Program-made: the position numbers and the translations under genes | Shown: in pieces, positions 46,601 to 58,600 of the stretch | Position numbering within the stretch: position 1 is the stretch's first letter | Layout: every line of letters begins with the position of its first letter | NCBI RefSeq assembly: GCF_000321225.1 | Contig: NW_004450302.1 | Span: forward strand, 3,369,394-3,433,393 | Reading direction: 5' to 3' | Length of the DNA stretch: 64,000 nucleotides | Origin: Odobenus rosmarus divergens | Taxonomy: Eukaryota; Chordata; Mammalia; Carnivora; Odobenidae | Notes under the pieces: generated by a model | Database searches by the model: none | Told to the model about the DNA's origin: nothing | What the model saw: only the letters and a program-made list of their open reading frames with translations

Positions 46601-49600
46601 AAAGACTTCCAGATTTTTAGTTTTCCTTAATAGACTTTATTTTGGATTAAAAATCATGTTGTGTTTTCAGCTTATTACCTGCCCAAGGATGATGAGTATT
46701 ACCAGTTCTGCTATGTGGATCAGGATGGTGTGGTCCGGGGAGCAAGTATCCCTTTCCAGTTCCGTCCAGAAAATGAGGAGGACATCCTGGTGGTTACCAC
46801 TCAGGTCTGTAAACATCTCACCTCAATCCTTTCCTGCCATTAAGAGTGGTAATTTCAGGATAGGGTGGAATTTGGATCAATAAGCCTTTATTGAATGTCT
46901 TAACAGATACTATTGGGAAAAATGTATATAGTACCCATTCAAACCTGCTCAGGAATGACTTAGGAACATTGAAAAGAATCACAACAATAAGTGATTTCTC
47001 CTTTCTCTAAAGCTGCTGTGACTCAGTTGGCATTCAGTTTTCCCTTAACTTTTCCAGTTGCTTAATTTTGGTCATCTACACATCTGGTCATCTGCACATC
47101 TTACCATGACGGTAAATTTATAAGCTCCTTTGAGGAGGGATACACCAAATATGCTTTGTGTCTCTCAGTTCATTTATTTTTTTTAAGATTTTATTTATTA
47201 GAGAGCGAGCCACATAAGCAGGGGGAGTGGGAGAGGGAGAAGCAGGCTTCCCGCTGAGCAGGGAGCCCTATGTGGGGCTCGATCCCAAGACCCTGGGAAC
47301 TTGACCTGAGCCGAAGGCAGATCTTAACCGACTGAGCCACCCAGGCGCCCCTATCTCTCAGTTCCGACCCAGAGCCTGTCATACATGAGTATTAGATTCA
47401 TTCACTCAGTTATCTCACAGGACATCCTCTTTCCATCCAGCACTCTGGTAGGCAGTGAAGAATCGATTAAATCACCTGCTGTCTTGGCCTCTAGGAGCTA
47501 AGTCCATTAGGAAAGACAAAGAGTAGTAAGTGTTTGCAAGAAGAATCTACATGCTTCTGTCATTCTGCCTTTTAACTCTTTATGACCTTAATGTTGTTTG
47601 TCTTTCTTTCTTGGTAATGACAGGCTCAGTGTTGCAGTTATACAGACATACCTACATTACCCCCTTCCCTACATACCGAGGAGGTGACCCCATTCAGGGT
47701 ACACAGATGTCGCTGTGTGAGTGGGAATCCACCGGACTCTCAGCATCCCAGCCTATGGGAATGTTCCACTAGATGGACTTGAATATTTATCAAGCTATAA
47801 AGGGTCAAATATGAATTCACAGATGCTCTTTCGTAGGGTGAGGTGGAAGAAATTGAGCAGCACAATAAGGAGCTTTGCAAAGAAAACCAGGAGCTGAAGG
47901 ACAGCTGTGTCAGCCTCCAGAAGCAGAACTCAGACATGCAGGCTGAGCTCCACAAGAAGGAGGTATGGCTGCTAGTTAAACATGAACCTGAAAACAAACG
48001 AAAAACATGAAGCTGGAGTACAGAGGTCAGAATTGGATGGTGTCTCTTATCCAGCACCACTCTCTGTTTTGCTTGTGCTCTTACTCTCTTATACTAATAT
48101 CTTTGAATAGGCACAGTGTTAAAAGTTTTATATGGATTACTTTATTTAAACTTTGGAATAGGTACTATTATTACCCCGATTTCACGGATGAGTAACCTGA
48201 GGCTTAGGTACATAATCTCTCATACAGCTAATCCGTGATGGAGCCAGGATTCAAACCCAAGCAGTCTGACTGCTTCTTCCTACTTCCTATGTAGAATGTA
48301 ATCTGTTTGCTCTGATTAGCTAGAATGTGGACATTGAGAGAGTAGCGAGTATAAAAGCAAGGTTTCAGGTTACCCAAACTCTTTGCTACTTCTCTTTTGA
48401 AACATCCTTCCAATCAGTCGGTGGTAAATGAGAGTTGATAATGCAAGGAGCTAAAGAGGGGAGTCTTCTCTAAGGACTATAAACTAATTACACTGAGGTC
48501 ATACCTTAGAAGTTCCAGAACATGCAAACCTTGGCAGTCACCATCTGTAGAGCCCCTGATCTACAGGTGAGCAAACTGAGGCCCAGAGGAGAGAGGAAGC
48601 GGTCAGTTTAGTGACCACACTAGGTTAGGACCCACTTCTCTTGCCTCCCAGACAGACTGTTCTTTATACATTGCTGTCACACAAACGCCTGTGATGTCCT
48701 CAGCCCTGGGCTGGTAGAGAAGTGTGGGTGACAGGTCCAGGCTACAGATCTGGCCTACTCCAGGCAGTGAGATAACAAACAGAGGTGGCAGAGGTGTAAT
48801 TCAGTCTGTCTGTCAGGAACCGGTGTCCTGGCCAGGAGCTCTATAGCTCACCTGCCAGGTTCTAGCCAGGGAATCGGAGGGTCTGGCTTCTTGGGTTAGC
48901 TCTCCTACCAGCTAGCTACTAGTTGTCATGATAACACAAGCCAGTATTTATTCAGCACCTACTATGTGCACTGTAAGTGAGGCACTGTAATTAAGCGGAT
49001 CGCTTCACTTAATCCTTACAACTACCTAGCAGCTCAGAGAGGTTAGGTGACTTGCTCAATGTCGCAACAGTTCATGACTTTGAAAGGAGCGTGGATTTGA
49101 GCTCAGATTTTTTTGATGTTAAAACCCATGTTTTTTAGGAATTAAAAATTAAAAACAATAAAAATGGGCAGGAAAACCCATGTGTTTTAGAGCCAGGACC
49201 ATACAATGGTTAAGAACCCCACCTTTGGAGTCACACAGACTGGTTCTCCCACTTATTATTTGATGAAGCAGGGGAAATTTCTTAACATCTCTGAACTTCA
49301 GTTTCCCTCTCTATAAAAGAGAGATTGATAGTACTTGTTTTCTGAAAGAGAGACTAGTACACCCATGTTCATAATAGCATCTTTCACAACAGCCAAAGGG
49401 TGGAGGCAGCCCAGGTGTCCAGTGACAGATAGATGGATAGACATGGTTTAGCGTGTAGATTATTATTCAGCTTTAAAAAGGAAAGAAATTCTGACACAGG
49501 CTACAGAATGGATGAACATTGAGGACATTAGCCGGGTAAAATGGGTCGGACACAGAGAAACAAATAGCATGTGATCCCACTGATGAGGTACCTGGAGTAG

Positions 49601-52600
49601 CCAACTTCATAGAGACAGAGAGTAGAGGAGTGGTTGCTGGGAGTGGGGGGAACAGTGGGGGGAACAGGGAGTCAGTGTTTTCATGGTTGTGCGCAAAATG
49701 AAAATAGTTCTGTGAGTGGATGTGGTGCCGGTTGTACAACGATGTGAATGTACTTAATGCCACTGAACTGTAGGCTTAAAAATGATTAAGAGGGAAAATT
49801 TTATGTACGGATTCCTACAGTTTTTTAAAAGATGATAAATTTGTCAATCTTGGAGCTAAAAGCAGGGAGTTGTTGTTGATGGACTAGGTTGGCTTCAGTG
49901 CAGAATGAAGTTGGGAAAGAAAAACCAAATGTGTAGCCCCAGTATGGGGGCCACTAGCCGCCCATGGCTTTTGAACACTGGCAACATGGCGTCTTGTGAT
50001 ATGCTGTAAGCGTAAAGGATATATCGCATTTTGAAGACTTAATATGAAAAAAATTAAAGTATTTCCTTCTTACTTACATATTGAAGCAATATTTTAGATA
50101 TATTGAGTTAAATGTACCATTAGTAAAATTAAGTGTATCTGTTTCTTTTTAATTTTTTAAATGTGGCTCCTAAACTTGAATTACGTATGCGGTGTTCGTG
50201 AATTTATGGGACAGCACCTTTCAAAGAGAAAAGCCACTTTATTTCATTCGCTGCTGTGTCTGCAGTGAAGGAACAGTGCCTCATAGGCACTCATTAAATA
50301 TTTGCTTAATGAGTTAATGGACAAAAACAAGCTCTGGTGGAAGAGAAATTAAGGTGAATGCATTTCGTGGAGAGAACAGATTAAGAACATTCTAATCTGG
50401 AAACCCCTTTACTTGGATATTTCATTCACTGTCGTGTCATGACATATAATAAGTGCCTGACATGTAGTAAACGCTCGGTAAATATTTGTCGGCTAGCTGA
50501 GGTACTAAAACTTGTCTTAGAAATGGTCTGTTCCTTTGACGTCTCAATCTGCAGGAGGAGCTAGAAACTTTAAAGAGCACCAATAAGAAATTGGAACAGC
50601 AAGTGAAGGCGCAGAAGGACCACTGGGAGACGGAGCTGCTTCAGTGAGTGTGATTCTCAGATGGGAGGAACTGCTGTGTTACAGACACCTAGGGGCAGGG
50701 TGAGATTAGATCTGCAGAACTCATTAGAAAACAGTCTTCCTCTTTTGGCAGTGATAGGTATGATTCTAGGTTGGAGCATTAGTATCCAAATGGTAAGGCG
50801 AAGTAACCGGAATTCAAGTATTAGCGGGAAGTGTCGAATACGTGCAGTTTGAGGTCAGGAAGCTGAAACAGGAGTGAAGAAGAATGGATTTTAAACTAAT
50901 TGCACAGCCTAGGGTCAAGGCAGCCTTAAGTCATTGAAGGCCTGGGGCATCTGACCCAGAATCAGCGTATTTTTCACTTAGTCCTCTTCACCTCCACAGA
51001 CTGAAAGAACAAAACCAAGAGATGTCCTCAGAAAATGAGAAGATGGGAGTCCGAGTGGATCAGCTCCAGGTAGGTAATTCCAAATCTTTGCCAAAGTGTA
51101 TTGTCTTACCCTGGCCATCACTCCTCCGTGGTGACCCGGAGAGAGAAAGATGCATTTCACTGTAGCGAGTGCCCCAGTGGACCTTTCAAAGCGTCAGACT
51201 AAATGTTCACAGAGTTTTCTATTCTTGACCCTCCCCACACACACTGTTACTTTTATAGTCCCAGTCCACAAGGAACTGAATAATTTATTCAGTCTATATT
51301 TATCATGAACTCTTAAGATGGAGGACTGTCAGCTCTACCAGTGCTTTTCAAACTTTTTGCTTTTAGCTACAAAATCTTTTCAAGCAAAGTCTTTCTCAAA
51401 AGCCTAGAATGAAAAAAAAAAGTCTAGAATGTAAAGCAGATTAACAGCTGAATCACTCTTGGTTTCTAAGCTATGCCTTAAAGAGTGGTTTGTTGACTTT
51501 TCCTCAGTTGAGTCTTAGACACAGGGAGTGAGGGAGAGCGGAAAAGTGGGCGTTCTAGGGATATTTGGCAGTTGGGAGTTGCCATGGAGCGCACATTTCT
51601 GTGTGTTAGTGCACATTAAACAGCACTGTTCCTGTTCAGTTTTCTTTTTATATCATATTGGCTATATTCACTGTTTTTGCTTTAGGCCCAGCTGTCAACT
51701 CAAGAGAAAGAAATGGAGAAGCTTGTGCAGGGAGACCAAGATAAGACAGAACAGCTGGAGCATCTGAAAAAGGAAAATAGCCAGCTCCTTCTCACTTTGA
51801 CACAACAGGTAGAGTCACGGACGGACCCAACATTTTTGGGCCTTTGCGAGAAAATATATACATAGTTCTTTGTGTCCTCTGTCATATACGGCTGTCGCCG
51901 GCTGTGGGAAGGGTCTCAGAGGAAGCCATCTGAGATGAGGGATCTCGTGGCTCTTCTAGGAAGTAGTAAGGGGAGACTTGCTTCTCTGTCCGCCGGCTGC
52001 TTGCCCATGAGCTCAGCAGGCCCTCCCCCAGTGCGTGTGCGCCTTCGTTTGCCCAGCAGTGGTACCGACATCTGTTTCTGTGCAGGAGCAGCACCAGAAG
52101 AAGCTGGAGCAGACAGTAGAGCAGATGAAGGAGGAAGAAATGACAGCCGTGAAGAAGCAACGGGAGTTAACGGCACGTCTGTCTTTGGACGGCTTTGTGG
52201 GAGGGATCCTGCGCACGGGAAGGGACAGGGCCTCTTTCCAGGGGACGGAAAGGCTAAAAAAGGCAGAGGAGAATAGCGTTTACCGTTGGACATCTAACAA
52301 GATGTCCCAGAGAGACAGAGAATTTGTCATCTACAAAACATTTAGGAGAGGTGGCCGTTTCTACGGTGTGATGAAGGGCAGAGGGATATTTAAAGAGCTT
52401 CATGACAGATTTTCGTCAATAGAGCCTTGAGCCAAGAATCACCCAGAGTCACCCCTACCCCCTTCTCATCATGGGGGCAGACACATGAAGGATTATAAAG
52501 TCAAGCTCTTTGGTTAGAAAATATTACAGCCGTCAAAATTTTTGTTATAGTTAATGTAATATTAGCAATTATCATTTTAAATTATTCTGAGCTATAGTAA

Positions 52601-55600
52601 TATAGTAATGAAAGCCCAACTGACTGATAAATTCCTAGAATAGATTGTTGGAAAAGAGGCCTCGTGGTGGTGACGGCTACCAGGAAGCCCATTATCTGAA
52701 TTGCTATAAGGGTATGAGAAACCCCGGTGTCTGGAGGATGTCCAACTGTTGGGATTTTAAGTCATATCGTATCTGCAGTGTATGCGGTATCATTCACTCA
52801 GCCATTATTCAATCAACTAGCAGAGTACCGACCATATGGAAGCTACTAGACACTTTAGCATGATAAAGAGGAGAAGGAAGTTAGAAAAGCTGCCACTCAC
52901 AGGTTAAGGTTAGCCCAGAGAAATGTCTTATTTGGCCTAGAGGGTGTTTTTCAAAACTTGAACTGGCTACCAATAATTAAAAATGGGAACATTTCCCATT
53001 TTTTTTAAAAAAATGTGTATTTCTAGCCTCTTGAAAACTTGGAGGCTCTGGCAGCACGGAGCCCGCATCCCCACCCAGCAGCGACACCCGGGCTGGGTGG
53101 TTCCTGCTCCCTCCACATGGGCCGCATGTTCTCCCCACGCCTCCAGCCTCCACTGGCCGGTGGCCTTCAGCTCCTTCTCAGCAACGTCACTGTCCCGGCC
53201 CCCCGCCAGCACATTGGAGCTTGTGGCCTCTGCTGTGGCAGAGAAATCACTGTTTTAAATAAGCTGTAGCCCTTCAAAGGTTTGAACCTCCTTGTGGCAG
53301 GTAGGGGTTTCCTGGGTTTTCGTGGCATATTTTTCAAGACCCAGGGGCTTAATTCTTTCTTCCTCACATACGCAAAGGGCCCCTAACTACGAGGGACTGT
53401 GTGTCTTATACTTCAGGCGCCTAGGAACAAGAAAACAGCAGTGGAGAAGCAGTTAGTACAAGAGGTGGAGCGCCTGAAGGCAAAGGTAGAGGCCGGGAAA
53501 GCCTGTTTCTTAGAGAAGTACAAAGAATGTCAACGACTCCACAGACAGATCAGGCAACTCAGGGCCACTGTGCAACTGGTAGGTGACAGAGCTCAGGGGC
53601 CCAGGAAGCCAGGGGTGTGAAGGTCTGTGGTTCCTAGACCAAGCCCAGAGGACTGCCCACCCTTGTTAAAGAGAAACATTTCTCTTTCTGCTAAAAAGAG
53701 GAGGGATGGAGTGTGCGGCCAGAAACCAGTCTGGGGGTCCCCGGAAGTAGTGGCCCCAGTCTAGCCACGGGTCTCAGGGAAGGTTTTGTAACCATTGAGC
53801 AGGTTTCTGTGCAGACTCAGATAGCCCTTTCTTATTTCTGCCTTTTGAGGAAGTGAAGCAGGACCAGAAGAGCCAGCAAGAGCCACTGGGGATGGGGAGC
53901 CTGGAGCCTGCAGTGAGCCCTGTCATCGGGTAGCCCCTCTCGAGTTACTACCTCAGGGTCGGCTAGAAGCGCACAGCGGTTTGGGCACCAGCATTCAAAT
54001 AAAAAATCTTGGGAAAAAGAAAAAAAAAAAACACAACTAGTAGGATTAGCTTAAGTGTTTCTGTGAGGTATGTGCACGTGTCTGTCTGTAGGTAGGAGAT
54101 GGGAAGCACGGAAGCATGCCTACCAGCGTGGGGTTTATGAAATTAGGTCAGCCCGTCACACCGGGACACCCAGCACCTCAGTCCGGGTTCCCTGTAGCCT
54201 TGGATAAATGCCTCCCAGGGTTCCTTCTTCCTCAGTGTTCCCTGAGTGCAGGTGCCTGTCCTCACTGAGGGCGTCACATCGACCTAAGTGCCTCACACTA
54301 CATCGAGTGAGATGTTTATTCAAGACAAAGATGCTTGTTTCCATGGTTGGGTGCAGTTAAAACAGGGCTCCATTTATCCCTAATTCTGATAAGTCAGCCT
54401 TGGGGCTTTTCCCAAGCTTATGACTTTTCCTCTCTTTGGTCGCTTATACTACCAGCTAAACCAAAAGAAAACGGCATCTCGATGCCAGGGCAGGCCTTCA
54501 GGCATTTTATTAAATCATTTCTCTGTTAAGTCAGCATCGCCTCCATCATACGTCCTCTGCACCCCAGCTGCCTTCTCCCCCACCTCAGTCCCCACCACCA
54601 CTTTGGGAAACCAGATCCTCTACAGGCCCCTTGTGGTACCCCACCTTGGATCCAGATGACAATATGTGATCCTAATCCTAATTGTTTTTTGTTATTGACA
54701 GGACGAGAACTCTGGCCTGTCAAAAACACTGAATGAGAACAAGATTATATGTAATGTTCTGCAGAGAGAGAAAGAGAGATTGGAAAGAGAAAATGATGTA
54801 AGTGTATACAACAGGCTAGAAACTCCAAGGTGTTTTGTTTAAAGATTGATTGATTGATTGATTTGTTTGTTTGTTTGTTTGAGAGAGAATGAGCTTGTGG
54901 TGGGGAGGAGCAGAGGGAGAGGGAAAGAGAGAATCCCAAGAGGACTCCGTGCTGAGCGCAGAGCCAAATGCAGGGCTCAGTCCCACTAGCCTGAGATCAT
55001 GACCTGAGCTGAAATCAAGTCGGCCACTTAACTGACTGAGCCCCCCAGGCACCCCTGGAAACCCCAAGGTTTTAAGAAGGAGCGGGGTGACCCAGAGATG
55101 TGGTGATTAACAAGTTAAATAAAAAAGCCCTTTCTGGGACAATGGGTGAGACCATTGCTCCTACGAGTAAATTTAATCTGGTTTCCTCATCTACCACGAA
55201 CCCTCTCTTGGTTCTATAACTGAAACTTGTTTGCCATGGCAGCAGTCAACTTGAAAGGAACAGCCTTGATGAAGATCTAACTTAATTCATTTTGCTTTTA
55301 ACTTCACACCTATTGTATTGTCTTTGGAGAATAATATCCTACATCATTTTTAGGCTAGCTAAGGGACCCATTTCCTTCAGCACGACTTTTTCCTTTTCTT
55401 CTGCTGCCAAACCAGGGCAGTAGTGACAGTCTGTGCCAGGGCTGGACCCATGGTAGGCTCCTAATAAAATGCTCTGCATTAATTCACTCACTCATTCATT
55501 CATCCAGTCAATATTTGTTTTCTGCTGTGGGTTAGACACAAGCTATTCTTGGTTGACTGAGGATGATGGCAGCAAATAAAGACGCTTCACTTGGGGGCAC

Positions 55601-58600
55601 CTGGTTGGCTCAGTTGGAGGAGCATGCGACTCAATCTCGGGGGTTGTGAGTTCGAGCCCCATATTGGGTGTAGAGATTATTAAAAACAATAAGTAAAAAC
55701 TTCTTTAGGGGCGCCTGGGTGGCTCAGTTGGTTAAACCACTGCCTTCGGCTCAGGTCATGATCCCAGGGTCCTGGGATCGAGCCCCACATCGGGCTCCCT
55801 GCTCATGCAAGAAGTCTGCTTCTCCCTCTGCCTGCCGCTCTCCCTGCTTGTGCTCTCTCCCTCTCTCTCTCTCGCTATCTCTCTCTGTGTGTCAAATAAA
55901 TAAATAAAATCTTTAAAAAAAAAAACTTTTTTAAAAAGCTGTACTTAAAGGTACTTTCCTGCTCTTGCATCAAAGTTAGGTGTCCATGCTCTCTGGCTTG
56001 TGCTCCTAGATCTACACCTGCCATGGTTCTCCATCTCTCCCCTCTCTGTAACCCTTCCCGGCTGTGCCTCCAAGTAATCATCTCTAGCTTTGACTATGTC
56101 ATTTATGCCAATGCCTTTCAGGATTGTAGGGGCCCTAGGGGTCTGTTTCCGGCCCTGTCTTCCTCATCCTCATCCTCCGATTTAGATAAACAGAGCTTGA
56201 CTTTGAAATCTCGATTTTCTGGTATAGTCTGACGGGGCGGTGAGAGGGAGGGAAGATATACACAATTTGCAACAGGGAGGAAAAGATCTGATAATTGAAA
56301 GCTTTGTTAAGAGCTATAGTAAAGCCCTCTTAAGATGTGAAGGGGCACGGGTGCCGGGGGGCTCAGTCGCTGAGCGGCTGCCTTCAGCTCAGGTCATGGT
56401 CCCAGGGTGCTGGGATCAAGCCTGCATCGGGCTCCCTGCTCCGCGGGAAGCCTGCTTCTCCATCTCCCACTCCCCCTGCTTGTGTTCCTGCTCTCACTGT
56501 CTCTCTCTGTCAAATAAATAAATAAAAAATCTTAATTAAAAAAAAGGGGGAAATTGTATCAGATGAATATTCACATTGTTTAAGAAAATTGTTCTAGGAA
56601 GGAAAGACTAAAAGAAGCATTTTGCTCTCAATAATTTGCAACAGCTTCAACCTTAATATAGCTCCCGCCCCCCTCATATATGCATACAACGTTTGTACCC
56701 CACCTCAGTTGGTATGTATGTAGAGACTTAAAATTCTTTTTTGTATTAATCTAAACAAAATTCAGTATACATTTAAATTCAGGCATAAAGAACTCAGATC
56801 TTCTGCGTGTGGAGGCTGTGCTTCGCCTAGAAGAAATTACGATTTGTCGGTTCCTGGGATTCTCCACCCCCACATTGTTCATTGAGAACCACCCGTAATG
56901 GGCATCCCCTAGCCAGTTGCCTGTGGTCAATTCTTTGTTGTCGTCTTCCAACATGTCTCTCTAAACGTTCTCTCCATAGCTTTTGAAGAGGGAGAACAGC
57001 AGATTGCTGAGTTACATGGGTCTGGATTTTGACTCTTTGCCCTATCAAGCGCCTACTTCAGATCAAGGAGGTGCCGGACAAAACCCAGGACTTGTCTTTG
57101 GAAACCCATATTCTGGTAAGACAACTGCCATTTGAGCTAGAAGGCCCTTGCCTGCTTCCCCCACTACATTTTTTTTTTTTTTTTTTTGGCCTGAGATGCT
57201 AATTAAGGCCAGTCTCATTGTTAAGACTTGCTGGGCAGAAGCCGAGGACCCAATAGAAAGATTGCCAGGCGAGAAGTGTTAATTGAGAAATAAATCTGAA
57301 TCTAGAAGACGCAAATCAGATCATTCGCCTAGAGGCAGCAGACACAAATTGAGTCCCGTGGCTCTATTCCAAATATATAAATCAGAGAAATGTGTCTATG
57401 TAGAAGATATACACATACAAAGCTGAGGAAGCTAATTAAGGTTTGGAAATGGAAGCGTAAAAGGTGGGGTATGCCGCCCAGGAATGGGCAGTTACGGCAG
57501 CCACCCCGATGGCGTGACCAAGGGTAGTGGGAACGTGCCCTACAGAGACCCCGGGGTGGTTTGGAGGACAGGCAATGGGGATGAAAACCAGTCTTGTCAC
57601 TCAAGGACAGAGGGTCAGATTGTTCTTGCCAGGGACAAAGGAACAGGGAACTTTTCCTCTTTGGTCTCCAAAAGTGATAGAAGACCTCGTTTCCTTTTCT
57701 TGGACAGTTTAAAGCAGTCGTGTTCTCTTAAGAGTCACAATCAAATCTTTACAGCAGTCAGGGGTACACATTTATTTTCTCCTTAAAAATATTTTTAAGC
57801 ATTTCATTTAAAAATACCTGTTTGCATGGCTTCGGTCTTAAAATCTGTTCTCAAATTGCTTTCTTATTAAATCGTGACTGTTTTAATTAAAATCTCATTT
57901 TCCCCATACTGAAAAGAGGTTTTTTTTTTCTGATTCTATAGCATAAACATGACTGTCGAAAATGCCACTTCATTATTTTTTTCCTCTTTTCCCTTTATCA
58001 TTGACCTAGATCCCCTCTGTCAGCAGTTAATGGTACATCGGAGAGCGAAAGAGTCAAAGGCAGCGGGGAGAAAGGGAAGGGAGGGAGTTAGGAAACCAGC
58101 TGCTTGCTAGATCACAGCTGCAGGGTCCAGGGTGGTATTTCTTTCATTGAATGAAATCTTTTTTATGATCCTCAGGTATCCAGGAAAGTTCGGCCCCGAG
58201 CCTGGTAAGTATAAAATCCTTGAGGAATGCCCCTTCCTGCTCCAGTTATGGGAGAACCATAGGGAGACTGGTTCATTTTGATAAGTCCAGAAGTCAGCTG
58301 GATCAGGATCAGTTGGGTCAAACCCGAAGCTGAGGGAGCCCGTTGAGGTGCGGAGAAGAAAGCACAGTTCGCCCATCAGCTTTCTGCTGTAGACCTCCCC
58401 CTGTGAGCTGAGTTTGGTACCAGAACTAGGCAGCCAGCCCCACAAGGTATGTCCAGTGCCCATTCTGCTGAAAGCTCTCTGAGTACTTTAACAATAGTAG
58501 GTCCTTTCAATCCTGGGGTAGAGAAAGCCTCAGTGAGTGTCTCCAGATGTGACTTTGTTCATCCGTCCTCTACTTCTTGAGCACCTCCCATGTGCCAAGC

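Larger units (their letters stand above)
47963..50554. other. CALCOCO2 intron, old repeats
   Basis: Reverse MIR-like blocks at 48100-48270 and 48940-49140, a forward MIR at 49195-49330, an old LINE-1 end at 49345-49850 and a MITE-like repeat at 49930-50220. No exon. Confidence 0.55.

Noticed and set aside
51872..52293. ORFs of 125-134 codons on both strands
   Set aside because: They are shadows around the CALCOCO2 exon at 52086-52172; only the +3 frame with the QKKLEQTVEQM segment matches the family.
52967..53367. Minus-strand ORFs near 53.1 kb as a retrocopy
   Set aside because: GC-rich chance frames without recognised homology or poly-A tail on that strand.
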